DNA of 64,000 nucleotides from CAVTWS01 sp963738445 (lineage in GTDB: Bacteria; Actinomycetota; Acidimicrobiia; Acidimicrobiales; SHLQ01): the NCBI GenBank assembly GCA_963738445.1, contig CAVTWS010000024.1:445849-509848 (forward strand). The letters are read 5' to 3'. This document shows, piece by piece, positions 17,282 through 26,743 of this stretch; the first letter of the stretch is position 1; each line of letters begins with the position of its first letter. Below the pieces are notes generated by a model. The model worked only from the letters and a program-made list of their open reading frames with translations, was not told the origin of the DNA and did no database searches. The position numbers and the translations under genes are program-made.

Positions 17282-17623
17282 TCAGCAGCGGGCCGCGCCG
17301 GCGGGACGGTGCATCACCGCGCCCGTGACGGTCAACCGGATCGTCGGGGTGTCGGCCTCACTGACCACGAGCGCCTGCGCGTCGACGATCAGGCTGTGCG
17401 TTCCCGGTTCCGGCGTGGGCCACAGGAGCGTCACCGCCGGCCGGGCCGCCACGTTCGCCGCGGTGCGCTGACCCACCACCGCGCGGTACCCCTGACCGTC
17501 ACGTTGCAGTTCGACGTGGGTCAAGTGGGGCCGGCCGTCGTCGGACGTCGTCACGACGAAGGGCTGCCAGCCGAACCGTTCGAGCGCCTCCGGGAGTTCC
17601 TCGACCTTGACCTTGATGCTCAT
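17282..17623 (-). CDS. PPOX-class FMN-binding split-barrel protein
   Basis: 113 residues. A strand pattern of LERFGWQPFVVTTSDDGRPH, HVELQRDGQGYRAVVGQRTA, NVAARPAVTLLWPTPEP and IRLTVTGAVMHRPAG fits the pyridoxamine-5'-phosphate-oxidase-like split barrel, which usually binds FMN or F420 and acts as a reductase. The chain is short for the family and no catalytic residue is certain. AAGGAG lies about 7 nt before ATG 17623. It is convergent with the surface-protein gene and divergent from glgP. Confidence 0.6.
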   Translation of the reverse strand: MSIKVKVEELPEALERFGWQPFVVTTSDDGRPHLTHVELQRDGQGYRAVVGQRTAANVAARPAVTLLWPTPEPGTHSLIVDAQALVVSEADTPTIRLTVTGAVMHRPAGAARC

Positions 17624-17730
17624 CGCGCGCTCCTTCGCCGCTCACCGACCGACCCGACCGCCCGCCCGTGAGGCCGGCGGCGACGTTTCTCAGGACCGTC
17701 GCCGACTCACCGTAGCTACCCTGGACAATC

Positions 17731-20277
17731 ATGCGCCCCGTCCGACTGCTCTCCGTTCGTGCCCAGCTTCCCCCGGAGTTGGCTCCGCTCCAAGAGATCG
17801 CCATGAACATGGGCTGGGCCGCCAACCGGCAGGTTCAGGATCTGTTCCGCCAACTCCTCACCGAATCGGTCGACGCCACCGGTGCCGACCCGTTCCTGCG
17901 ACTCGCCCGAGCCTCCCAGACCCGTCTCGACGAGCTGGCCGCGGATCGGTCCTTCGTCGCTCGGGCCAACGCGCTGCTCGACGATTTGAAGGAATCGCTC
18001 ACGGACCACTGCTGGTTCGAGGATCGGCGTGAGACCTCACCCCTGAAGCAGGTGGCGTACTTCTCGCTCGAGTACGGCATCACGACATCGCTCCCCCAGT
18101 ACTCGGGTGGCCTGGGCGTGTTGGCCGGCGACCACCTCAAGGCCGCCAACGATCTCGGTGTCCCGCTCGTCGCGTTCGGCCTGCTCTACCAGCACGGCTA
18201 CTTCCGCCAGACCCTCGATGCCACGGGCTGGCAGCAGGAGCACTTCCCCCTGCTCGATCCCCACAACATGGCGTTGGAACCCGTTCCTGACCTGGCCGTC
18301 GAGGTCGTCGTCGACGGCCACAAGGTCACCGTCGGCGCCTGGCGGGCCCGGGTCGGCCGGATCACGCTCTACCTGCTCGACACCAACCGCCCCGAGAACC
18401 GACTCGAGGATCAGCAGATCACCGATCGCCTGTACGGCGGCGGTGTCGATCAGCGCATCCGACAGGAGATGGTGCTCGGCATCGGCGGGGTCCGCTTCCT
18501 CGAGGCCCTGGGGATCCAGCCCGACGTGTACCACCTCAACGAGGGTCACGCCGCCTTCTTGACCCTCGAGCGAATCCGGGTCGCGATGGCCGACCACGGC
18601 CTCAGCTTCGCCGAGGCCATCGAATACGTTCGCCCCGCCCACCTGTTCACCACGCACACACCTGTTCCGGCCGGCATCGACCGCTTCCCCCGCGACATCG
18701 TGGAGCACCGCTTCGGCTGGTGGTTCGCCGCATGCGGGACCACGATCGACGATCTCATGGCCCTCGGCCAGGATCCCGCCGCGCCTGCGGGCGCCGAGCT
18801 GAACATGGCGGTCCTGGCGCTCCGGTTGTCGGGCGCCGCCAACGGCGTCTCCGAGCTCCACGGCGCGGTCAGCCGCCGCCTGTTCGAGCCGCTGTGGCCG
18901 GGGGTCCCGGAGGACGAACGCCCGATCTCCCACGTCACCAACGGCGCCCATGCCCGCACCTGGGTGGCCCCCGAGATGAGTGACCTGCTCGATCGTCACA
19001 TCGGCTCCGATTGGCCCGAGGCCCCCGCCGAGCGATGGCAGGCGTTGCTCTCCGTGTCCGATGATGAGATCCGCGCCGTTCGCACCTCGGCCAAGAACCG
19101 GTTGATCTCGTTCGTGCGCCACCGGGTCCGCCAGCAGCTCCTGGCTGCGGGCGCCTCGTCCGGCGATGTCGAGTGGACGGACCGCCTCCTCGATCCGAAC
19201 GTCTTGACCATCGGGTTCGCCCGGCGGTTCGCCACCTACAAACGCGCCACGCTGCTGCTCCGTGACCACGACCGTCTCGAGCACCTGCTCAACAACGCCG
19301 AACGCCCGGTGCAGTTCGTGTTCGCCGGCAAGGCCCACCCGGCGGACGAACCCGGCAAGAAGTTGCTGCAGTCGATCGCCCAACTGGCCTCAGAACCCCG
19401 ATTCCGTGAGCGGTTCGTCCTGCTGGCCGACTACGAGATGGCGGTCGGGCGCGTGCTGACCCAGGGCGTCGACGTGTGGCTGAACAATCCGATTCGTCCC
19501 CACGAAGCCAGCGGGACCAGCGGCATGAAGTGCGTCTTCAACGGCGTGTTGAACTGCTCGATCCTCGACGGCTGGTGGGCCGAGATGTACGAGAACGAGC
19601 TCGGCTGGTCCATCCCCACCGCCACCACGACCGCCGACGACGAAGACCGTGACGAGCAGGAGGCGCAGCACCTGTTCCGACTGCTCGAGAACGTCGTGTG
19701 CCCCACCTATTACGAGGCCGGGCAGCAGCGTCCCCCGCATCGCTGGCTCGACACGGTGCGAAACGCCACGGCGGTGCTCGGACCCAAGGTCCAGGCCAGC
19801 CGGATGATGAGCGACTACGTCACCCGCTTCTACGAGCCGGCCGCCGCACGCGCCGCCTCGATGGCCGCCGATGGCGGGCTCAAGGCTCGTGAGCTGCACG
19901 CCTGGCACGCCCGTCTCGACCAGAGCTGGCCGTCGGTGCGGATCATCGACATGACCAGCAACGTCGACTCGCCGGGCATCGGCCAGTCCGTCCTGGTCGA
20001 CGTCCGGGTGGACCTCGGATCGGCGTCGGTGGACGATCTGGCGGTCGAGGTGATCCACGGCGAAGTGACCACCACCGGCGACCTCACCGAACCCGAGATC
20101 GCCCGGGCCGCACCCGTCAGCGTCGACGACCACATGGCCACCTTCCAGGCCGAGGTCCGCCCGAACCGCGCCGGGTCGCTCGGTCTCGCGGTCCGGGTGC
20201 TACCTCACCATCGGGACATGGGACACGTGGCCTGGACCGGCAAGACCCTGTGGCTGTCCGAGGACAGCACCGCCTGA
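17731..20277 (+). CDS. glgP: Alpha-glucan (glycogen) phosphorylase
   Basis: 848 residues, GT35 family, which releases glucose-1-phosphate from glycogen or maltodextrin with phosphate. The N-terminal extension LPPELAPLQEIAMNMGWAAN is the DUF3417 segment of the actinobacterial/archaeal type. Core motifs: VAYFSLEYGITTSLPQYSGG, GVLAGDHLKAANDLGVPLV, VYHLNEGHAAFLTLERIRVA, THTPVPAGIDRFP, VTNGAHARTWVAPEM, FARRFATYKRATLLLRD, and the PLP-lysine region EASGTSGMKCVFNGVLNCSI with Lys in SGMK. A C-terminal beta-sandwich-like tail follows. It opens the alpha-glucan block with GH57 and MalQ-GlgB downstream on the opposite strand. Confidence 0.92.
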   Translation: MRPVRLLSVRAQLPPELAPLQEIAMNMGWAANRQVQDLFRQLLTESVDATGADPFLRLARASQTRLDELAADRSFVARANALLDDLKESLTDHCWFEDRRETSPLKQVAYFSLEYGITTSLPQYSGGLGVLAGDHLKAANDLGVPLVAFGLLYQHGYFRQTLDATGWQQEHFPLLDPHNMALEPVPDLAVEVVVDGHKVTVGAWRARVGRITLYLLDTNRPENRLEDQQITDRLYGGGVDQRIRQEMVLGIGGVRFLEALGIQPDVYHLNEGHAAFLTLERIRVAMADHGLSFAEAIEYVRPAHLFTTHTPVPAGIDRFPRDIVEHRFGWWFAACGTTIDDLMALGQDPAAPAGAELNMAVLALRLSGAANGVSELHGAVSRRLFEPLWPGVPEDERPISHVTNGAHARTWVAPEMSDLLDRHIGSDWPEAPAERWQALLSVSDDEIRAVRTSAKNRLISFVRHRVRQQLLAAGASSGDVEWTDRLLDPNVLTIGFARRFATYKRATLLLRDHDRLEHLLNNAERPVQFVFAGKAHPADEPGKKLLQSIAQLASEPRFRERFVLLADYEMAVGRVLTQGVDVWLNNPIRPHEASGTSGMKCVFNGVLNCSILDGWWAEMYENELGWSIPTATTTADDEDRDEQEAQHLFRLLENVVCPTYYEAGQQRPPHRWLDTVRNATAVLGPKVQASRMMSDYVTRFYEPAAARAASMAADGGLKARELHAWHARLDQSWPSVRIIDMTSNVDSPGIGQSVLVDVRVDLGSASVDDLAVEVIHGEVTTTGDLTEPEIARAAPVSVDDHMATFQAEVRPNRAGSLGLAVRVLPHHRDMGHVAWTGKTLWLSEDSTA

Positions 20278-20384
20278 TCTCGGTGTGTCTGTGCTCGCTG
20301 TCAGTAGCGACATCTAGAGTCGATCACACCCATCGACGCCCGGACACGGCGTCCTCAGAGATCCGATTCACCCCGAGGCGTACC

Positions 20385-20492
20385 ATGTCCATCGATGACC
20401 GCTCCCGCCACGAGCGGACCGTCGTCGCCAGCCAGGTGGCCGGATTCGTGGCCATGGTCGGGCTCCTTCTCGCCGCGCTCGGCTGGGGCTGA
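20385..20492 (+). CDS. Small single-pass membrane protein
   Basis: 35 residues, MSIDDRSRHERTVVASQVAG then a hydrophobic helix FVAMVGLLLAALGWG. ATG 20385 has GAGG about 9 nt upstream. The charged N-terminus followed by a C-terminal tail anchor is coherent, and the intergenic space would otherwise be 219 bp. It is not recognised and could be chance; it converges on the GH57 gene with only 4 bp between stops. Confidence 0.4.
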   Translation: MSIDDRSRHERTVVASQVAGFVAMVGLLLAALGWG

Positions 20493-20496
20493 CGAG

Positions 20497-22638
20497 TCAC
20501 GCCTCCCGGGCCGCGTCCGGGCCGACCGGGTCGATGTCGAGCTCCACGGTCAAGGTGTCGGTCCACCATCGAGTGAGCGGTGCGGGCAGACCGAGGCGAT
20601 CGATCAATTCGCCGAGACGGAGGATCGTCGCCGGAGGCAGCCCGTCGAGGTGGGAGCCCTTGTGCTCGATCGCCGGAGGAAAGGCCGCATCCATCAGCTC
20701 GCCCAACGTGGCCCCACCCACCCCGACCTGACCGGCGACGTCGGCCACGAGCCCGACCAGATCGGACCCGAGCCACTCGTTGAGCTCGACGCACGTCGTC
20801 CGTAGCAGGCGGAGCAACACGCGGCGCTCCACCGCCGGACCGAGCTCGGCCAACGCCATGGGTGGGCCGCCGTCGAGCTGGACGGAGATCTCCGCACCTC
20901 TTCGTTCCGCACGACCACCGACCTCGTGGGTGTACCCGGTCACGTCCTCCACCACGACGATGGCGGCGGTCACAGTCGCCCCGTCCTGTCGATCCGTCCG
21001 GACCGGGTTGCGCGTGCTGATGATTCGCCCCCCGGGGAGATCCGGAATGGACATCGCCGGTTCGCCCGGACCTCCCGCGACCATGCTGGCCAGCACGCGG
21101 CCCGCCACCTGCACCGGCGTGACGGCGGCGGGAACCACCTGCCGGGACCAGATCGTCGACCCGTCGGCCCGATCGGGCTGGTTGCTGCGCATCGGTGCCA
21201 GGTGAGCCACCAGGTCGCGCTCGAGATCCCGACCGCCGACCCGCTGCACGAGCTCGAGGGCCCGTTTCGCGTGACGGAGGGCCATGGTCACCTCGAGACC
21301 GGCGGCGTCGTCGTAGAACCAGGCTGAGCTCTCCGTGGCCTGCAGGAAGTGACGCTGCGACTCCAGCAGCGAAAGCGCGGCGACGCCATCGCCCTCCGGA
21401 ACTCCGTTGTCCGGCAGGAACGCGACCGTGGGAACCCGCCCGAGAAGGACGTCGATATAGCCGTCCCGGGCGACCCACGGGTCGTCGAACAGGCCTCGAC
21501 CGAGCCCCTCGAACTCCGTCGCCAGCGTGTCCCGCAACCAGTCGATCGCGTCACGAAGCGGGGTGCGCCACGCTTGGGTCCACCCCTCCTCGGTGCCGAT
21601 CCGGTCTCCGCAATCGCTGCGCCATCGCTCCACGCCATGGGCGCAGCTCCACGCGCTGGGGTCGGTGATGCGGGCTTCGTGGGTCGGAGGGTTCGAGACC
21701 AGGTGCGCTCCGTAGGTGGTCTGGTCCAACCCGTGGACGGACCGGAGACGCTCGATGGCGAAGGCGAGCGCCATCTCACCGAACCGGTGGTGATGGCCAT
21801 AGCTCTCCCCGTCGGTCGCCAGGTGAACCATCGGGGTCGCGGGCGGGGTGTCACCCGACCCGGGGCGCTCCGTCAGCGTCGCGGCGGCATCTGCGATGGC
21901 GTCGGCGAAACGTGCGCCGTCATGGAGCAGCCCTCCGAAGGCCACGCCACTCGACAGCTCACCGTCGTAGAAGTAGACGGCGATCGACCGGCCGTTCGGA
22001 AGATCGACCCGATAGGCATGGGACGTGTCGAGCGCATCGGTCGCCGACTTCCACATGCCCCCCGGGGTCCGCACCTCGGAGGCCTGCCAGGGGGCCAGCA
22101 CGGTGAAGGCGATCCCTTCGGCGGCCAGGGCCTCGAGGCTCGCGGTGTCGACTGCGGCTTCCGGCAACCACATGCCCTCGGGCGGACGCCGAAAGCGGTG
22201 CTCGAAATCGGCTCGGCCCCAACGGACCAGTGTGCGCCGGTCGTCCGGGTGGGCCAGCGGGAGGATGGAGTGCACCCAGGTCTGGGCCATGGCGGGGCCG
22301 TGACCACCGTGCGCCCGGGCGCCGCGGCCGTCGGCGTCGAGCAGTGCCTCATAGGTCCACGGGTCAGCCGATTCCAACCAGGACATGAGACTCGGTCCGG
22401 CGTTCCAGCTGATCGACTCGTAGTTCGACACGATGGCGGTTACCGCCGCTTCCGAACCGAGGATGCGTGCAGCCGCGTTGGGCCGATAGCACTCGTCGAG
22501 GATGCGGCGATTCCAGTTGGGCCACGGAGCTGCCGACGGTTCGTCGTCGATCCGTCCGGTCCAGGGGTTTCGACGATCCGGTTGGTAGAAGTGCCCGTGC
22601 ACGCAGAAGGCGGGACGGGCCGGAGGCGGCGGGGTCAC
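20497..22638 (-). CDS. Glycoside hydrolase family 57 protein (DUF3536 type)
   Basis: 713 residues. It starts with the GH57 motif FCVHGHFYQPDRRNPWTG (His-x-His). Other GH57 regions: WNAGPSLMSWLE, HSILPLAHPDDRRTLVRWGR, PPEGMWLPEAAVD with the catalytic Glu, and HLATDGESYGHHHRFGEMAL with the acid Asp. The long C-terminal half matches the DUF3536 group of GH57 proteins, whose natural substrate is not firmly known but is presumably an alpha-1,4-glucan. GTG 22638 begins 1 nt after the TGA of the upstream malQ-glgB gene, so the two are translationally coupled. With GlgP and MalQ-GlgB it makes a glycogen or maltodextrin processing set. Confidence 0.85.
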   Translation of the reverse strand: MTPPPPARPAFCVHGHFYQPDRRNPWTGRIDDEPSAAPWPNWNRRILDECYRPNAAARILGSEAAVTAIVSNYESISWNAGPSLMSWLESADPWTYEALLDADGRGARAHGGHGPAMAQTWVHSILPLAHPDDRRTLVRWGRADFEHRFRRPPEGMWLPEAAVDTASLEALAAEGIAFTVLAPWQASEVRTPGGMWKSATDALDTSHAYRVDLPNGRSIAVYFYDGELSSGVAFGGLLHDGARFADAIADAAATLTERPGSGDTPPATPMVHLATDGESYGHHHRFGEMALAFAIERLRSVHGLDQTTYGAHLVSNPPTHEARITDPSAWSCAHGVERWRSDCGDRIGTEEGWTQAWRTPLRDAIDWLRDTLATEFEGLGRGLFDDPWVARDGYIDVLLGRVPTVAFLPDNGVPEGDGVAALSLLESQRHFLQATESSAWFYDDAAGLEVTMALRHAKRALELVQRVGGRDLERDLVAHLAPMRSNQPDRADGSTIWSRQVVPAAVTPVQVAGRVLASMVAGGPGEPAMSIPDLPGGRIISTRNPVRTDRQDGATVTAAIVVVEDVTGYTHEVGGRAERRGAEISVQLDGGPPMALAELGPAVERRVLLRLLRTTCVELNEWLGSDLVGLVADVAGQVGVGGATLGELMDAAFPPAIEHKGSHLDGLPPATILRLGELIDRLGLPAPLTRWWTDTLTVELDIDPVGPDAAREA

Positions 22639-22639
22639 C

Positions 22640-25600
22640 TCACACCTGTCGGCGCCAGACCACGGCGGCCAAGGGCGGGAGGGTGACGGTGGCCGAAGCG
22701 CCCTGACCGGCGCGGCCAGGCCCGCCGGCGTCGAGCGCGGACTCCACGTGGTGACCGGACCCGCCGAAGTCGCCGGCATCGCTGTTGGCCACCAGGTCCC
22801 ATCGGCCCGGAGGTAGACCGAAGGTCACGCCGGGCCGGGGTGTCGGTGTGGCGTTGAGCGCCACCAACAGGTGTGCACCATCGCCGGGGGCGAAGCGCAG
22901 GTAGGCGTAGATCGAACGTTCGGAGTCGTCGGCCTCGACCCAAACGAACCCCCCCGGGTCGCGATCTCGGGCCCACAGCCCCGGAGATTCTCGTCGCATG
23001 GCGTTGAGGTGCGACACCCAGCGGGTCACGCCCTGGTGGGCCGGGTAGTCGCGTAGGTGCCAATGGAGGCTGCGGTCGTGGTTCCATTCGTCCCACGGCG
23101 CCATCTCCTCGCCCATGAACAGGAGGGGCACGCCGGGCACCGTGAACTGGTAGCCGAGGAGGAGACGCAGGTTGGCGAATCGTTGCCAGTCATCGCCGGG
23201 CATGCGGCCCAGCAGCGAACCCTTCCCGTGGACGACCTCGTCGTGGGACAGCGGAAGCACGTAATGCTCGGCGTTCTGGTACATGGACCGGAACGTCAGC
23301 TCGTGGTGATGCCACCGGCGATGCACCGGCTCGCGTTTCAGGTAGTCGAGGGTGTCGTGCATCCACCCCAGATCCCATTTGAAGCCGAATCCGAGGCCAC
23401 CGTCGTGCACCGGTTTGGTGACGCCGGGCCAGGCGGTCGATTCCTCGGCGATCATCATCACGTCCGGGAGGGCGCCGTAGACCGCGGTGTTGAGGTCCTG
23501 CAGGAACCGGACGGCATCGAGGTTCTCCCGCCCGCCATAGCGGTTGGGGATCCATTCGCCCGGCTGGCGGCCGTAGTCGAGGTACAACATCGACGCCACC
23601 GCATCGACCCGCAGCCCGTCGGCGTGGAACCGGTCGAGCCAGAACATGGCGCTCGAGATGAGGAAGCTGCGCACCTCGTGGCGTCCGTAGTTGAACTGGA
23701 GGCTCTTCCACTCGGGATGGATGCGCTGGCGGATGTCGGCGTGTTCGTAGAGATGCGTTCCGTCGAAGTAGCCGGGGCCGTGCTCGTCGGAGGGGAAGTG
23801 CGACGGGACCCAGTCGAGGATCACGCCGATGCCGTTCTGGTGCAGCTGGTCGATGAGGTACATCAGGTCCTCGGGCGACCCGAAGCGGCTGGTCGGCGAG
23901 AAGAAGCCCGTCACCTGGTAACCCCAGGAAGCGTAGAAGGGGTGTTCCATCACGGGCAGCAGTTCGACGTGCGTGAACCCCATCTCGAGACAGTGGGCGA
24001 CCAGCTCCGGTGCCGTTTCGCGGTAGCTCAGCGGGCGCGGCTCCTCTCCGCCGCCGTCGCTACCGTCGCCGCCGGTGCGGCGCCAGGAACCGTCGCCGCC
24101 GGTGCGGCGCCAGGAACCGAGATGCACCTCGGTCACGCTCATGCAGGTGTCCGGACCCTGACGTTCGTGGCGCGTCGCCATCCATTCGCCGTCGCCCCAG
24201 TCGTACCGCCCGTCCCACACCCGCGACGCGGTGGCCGGGGGCAGCTCGGCGAGGAGCGCCATCGGATCGGCCTTGTCGACCACGTACCGCCGGTCCCGGG
24301 AGCGGATGCGGAACTTGTACAGGTCCCCGGGTCGAGCATCGGGCACGAATCCGGCCCAGACCCCCGAGCCCTGGAGCCGGCTGAGCGGAGCTCGGCTCTC
24401 GTCCCACCCGTTGAACGAACCGACGACGGCGACGGAGTCGGCATCGGGGGCCCACACCGCGGCGTGCAGCACGCGGTTGTCGCCGACTGACACCATGCGG
24501 GCACCCAGGGTGTCGTAGAGGCGAAAGTGCCGGCCTTCGTGGAAGAGGTGAAGGTCGAGGGCCGATACGACCGGGTCGGTGGTGGCCGCCGTGCCGGGAC
24601 GAGCGGTGATGCGGCGCATCGCCCGCTCCACCGTCGGAGTGCGGTCGAGATCCTCGAGCGACACCGCGGCCCGCCGACGCCAGTTCGGCCGCTCGTGAAC
24701 CGTGCCGGGGACGTTCTGCGGGCGGGCCTCCCCCCAGAGGCTCTCGAGCTCGGCGACCACGAGCGGCGCGCTGCTCGTGGCCAGCTCGCCCAGGGCCACT
24801 TCCTGGGCGGCAAGGGCCGCGGTGAGGCCGAGGTCGTCGGGGTCGACACCGGCGGCTCGCGCCAGGACCGCGCGCTGACGGGCCCGCTCGATCCGAGCCC
24901 GCTCGGCGGTGTCGGGGTCGATGAGCCCGAGATCGAGCCGGTCATCGATGTCGGCCCCCGACCACCAGGCGGGCAGGGACGGCAGATCATGGGTCGACAG
25001 CGAGGTCACCACCCGGTTGGAGGGGAGGTGGAGCGGCCGCCGATCGTCGTCGCTCACGGCGAACGTTCCCACGTGCATGCCGAGGATGCCGTGGTCCGAC
25101 AGGAGCCGGCGCACCTCGTCGGGAACGGTGCCGAGGTCCTCGCCGACGATCGCCGAGCCGTACCGGTGCGAGGCGGCAGAGATGACGGCGGCCAACTCCT
25201 CGCTCGGGGCCAGCACGAAGAGCCCTTCGTCGGCTTCGGCGCCATCCGGGATCCAGTAGCTGCGGTGCAGACCCACGGCGTGGTCGATCCGGAGGACATC
25301 CGCCACGCTCAGATGATGGTCGAGGCAGCGCTGGAGCTCGGCGTACCCGTCGCCGTGGCCGGAGGTCGGAAGGACCGGGGGGATGCCCCAGTTCTGACCG
25401 AGCGGGAAGAAGGCATCGGGAGGCGCCCCGACCGCGACTCCACGGGCGTACGACCCGGCGTTCGACCACGCGTCGAAACCGTCGGGATGCCCACCGACGG
25501 GAAGGTCGAGGTACAGCGACGTACCGCCGTCTCGGAGGTGTTGCGCCACCTGCCCGAGTTGGCGATCGGTGAGCCACTGGGCCACCTCGTGGTAGCGGAC

Positions 25601-26680
25601 CGCTCTCGGTTCGACCACGAGGTCGGGGATGCCATCCCGCGCCCAGGCGGCGGGCCAGCGACGCCAGTCGGCGCTTCCGGACCCTTCGACCGCGGCACGG
25701 AATCGGGCGTACTCGGCGACCCCGGACCGGGCTCGATAGCCCGCCAACTCCGATTCCAGGGACTGCGGCAGAACCGGGAACGTGTCGAGCACGGAATCGA
25801 GCACGCGTCGTTTGGCCGCAGCCACCCCGGCGATGTCGACCAGGTCCGATCGGTCTCCGCGCCACGAAGCCGCGGCCGCGTCTCGGGCGTGAAGCACGGT
25901 CGCGTTCAGGAGCGATTCCGGCAGCTGGTCGAGGTCCAGGTAGACCTCGTTCCAGAACCGCCGCGAGACCGGAACGTAGGGACTGGGCTCGAACGGAGTC
26001 CCGAGGTAACTGGCGAGCAGCGGCAGCGTCGCGACGACGTGTGCGCCGTGCGACCCGGCCCACTCCCCGAGGGTGGCCAGATCGGTCAGATCGCCCATCC
26101 CCCACGAACGCTCGCTGACCGCGGCGTACAAGGGCAGGAACACACCGGCGAGACGCTGGTCGCCGCTGAACGGGCCCCGGTGGGCGCGTCGCGGCGCCCG
26201 CAGGAGCCAGGTCTGGTACTCGGTGTCGCCGGCCCACATCGTGAGGCGATGGCTGCCCCAACCCACCTCGGCCGGCACCTGCACCGGCACGTATCGCCCG
26301 GCGTCGGAGCCCGATCGGCCCGCCGACGGCGGGGCCCACGAGCTGTCGAGGGTGTGGACCCACGCCACCTCTCCGCCGCCGTTCAACTGGACGAGCAGCT
26401 CGAGCCGGCGCGGTGGTCGGTCTGTGGGGACCGCCAACCAGAGCGGCTCGTGGTCCCAGGCCACGACGGCCCCGGGCAGACGATCGGTCCGACGAGCCTG
26501 CCAGGCCGCCAAGGCATTCGGCGCGTCATCCAGCCGGGCGACATCGTGCCCGACCGCGACGAGCGCCGCCTGGGTCACCTCGATGGGGGTGGCGCGCTCC
26601 TGGCCCAGGCCATCGCGATAGCGGGTGACGAAGCCGGATCCAGCCGCCAACTGCTCGAGCGCCTCGAGCGGACCCGTCAA
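22640..26680 (-). CDS. MalQ-GlgB fusion: 4-alpha-glucanotransferase + branching enzyme
   Basis: One uninterrupted 1346-residue frame. Residues about 1-680 are GH77 amylomaltase: LPLYAAVSERSWGMGDLTDL, FGQNWG-like FFPLGQNWGIPPVLP, DVLRIDHAVGLHRSYWIPDG with nucleophile Asp, SAIVGEDLGTVPDEV with acid Glu, VTSLSTHDLPSLPAWW. Residues about 720-1346 are GH13_9 branching enzyme: CBM48 (HAAVWAPDADSVAVVGSFNG), VTEVHLGSW, WGYQVTGFFSPTSRFGSPED, FHADGLRVDAVASMLYLDYG with nucleophile Asp, DVMMIAEESTAWPGV with Glu, LPLSHDEVVHGKGSLLGRMP, and PGVPLLFMGEE. The GlgB part lacks the extra N-terminal CBM48 of E. coli GlgB. A TTG start at 26680 has GGGGAG upstream. Disproportionation and branching on one chain would rebuild branched glucan from short chains; this coupling is inference. 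Confidence 0.9.
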   Translation of the reverse strand: MTGPLEALEQLAAGSGFVTRYRDGLGQERATPIEVTQAALVAVGHDVARLDDAPNALAAWQARRTDRLPGAVVAWDHEPLWLAVPTDRPPRRLELLVQLNGGGEVAWVHTLDSSWAPPSAGRSGSDAGRYVPVQVPAEVGWGSHRLTMWAGDTEYQTWLLRAPRRAHRGPFSGDQRLAGVFLPLYAAVSERSWGMGDLTDLATLGEWAGSHGAHVVATLPLLASYLGTPFEPSPYVPVSRRFWNEVYLDLDQLPESLLNATVLHARDAAAASWRGDRSDLVDIAGVAAAKRRVLDSVLDTFPVLPQSLESELAGYRARSGVAEYARFRAAVEGSGSADWRRWPAAWARDGIPDLVVEPRAVRYHEVAQWLTDRQLGQVAQHLRDGGTSLYLDLPVGGHPDGFDAWSNAGSYARGVAVGAPPDAFFPLGQNWGIPPVLPTSGHGDGYAELQRCLDHHLSVADVLRIDHAVGLHRSYWIPDGAEADEGLFVLAPSEELAAVISAASHRYGSAIVGEDLGTVPDEVRRLLSDHGILGMHVGTFAVSDDDRRPLHLPSNRVVTSLSTHDLPSLPAWWSGADIDDRLDLGLIDPDTAERARIERARQRAVLARAAGVDPDDLGLTAALAAQEVALGELATSSAPLVVAELESLWGEARPQNVPGTVHERPNWRRRAAVSLEDLDRTPTVERAMRRITARPGTAATTDPVVSALDLHLFHEGRHFRLYDTLGARMVSVGDNRVLHAAVWAPDADSVAVVGSFNGWDESRAPLSRLQGSGVWAGFVPDARPGDLYKFRIRSRDRRYVVDKADPMALLAELPPATASRVWDGRYDWGDGEWMATRHERQGPDTCMSVTEVHLGSWRRTGGDGSWRRTGGDGSDGGGEEPRPLSYRETAPELVAHCLEMGFTHVELLPVMEHPFYASWGYQVTGFFSPTSRFGSPEDLMYLIDQLHQNGIGVILDWVPSHFPSDEHGPGYFDGTHLYEHADIRQRIHPEWKSLQFNYGRHEVRSFLISSAMFWLDRFHADGLRVDAVASMLYLDYGRQPGEWIPNRYGGRENLDAVRFLQDLNTAVYGALPDVMMIAEESTAWPGVTKPVHDGGLGFGFKWDLGWMHDTLDYLKREPVHRRWHHHELTFRSMYQNAEHYVLPLSHDEVVHGKGSLLGRMPGDDWQRFANLRLLLGYQFTVPGVPLLFMGEEMAPWDEWNHDRSLHWHLRDYPAHQGVTRWVSHLNAMRRESPGLWARDRDPGGFVWVEADDSERSIYAYLRFAPGDGAHLLVALNATPTPRPGVTFGLPPGRWDLVANSDAGDFGGSGHHVESALDAGGPGRAGQGASATVTLPPLAAVVWRRQV
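24064..24117 (-). repeat. 27-bp perfect tandem duplication in malQ-glgB
   Basis: Two identical adjacent 27-bp copies encode SWRRTGGDG twice, directly after VTEVHLGSW in the GlgB half. The insert adds nine residues to a surface loop between conserved strands, without frame loss. Confidence 0.9.
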
Positions 26681-26743
26681 CGGACCTGCTCCCCCGCGAG
26701 ATGCGTAGACATGGTGCGGCGAGCCTAGCCCGAGGGCTCGTGA

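Noticed and set aside
17222..17286. CTGAGGC...GCCTCAG as terminator of the Ig-like gene
   Set aside because: The arms are only 7 bp and are separated by over 40 bases; this is too weak to call.
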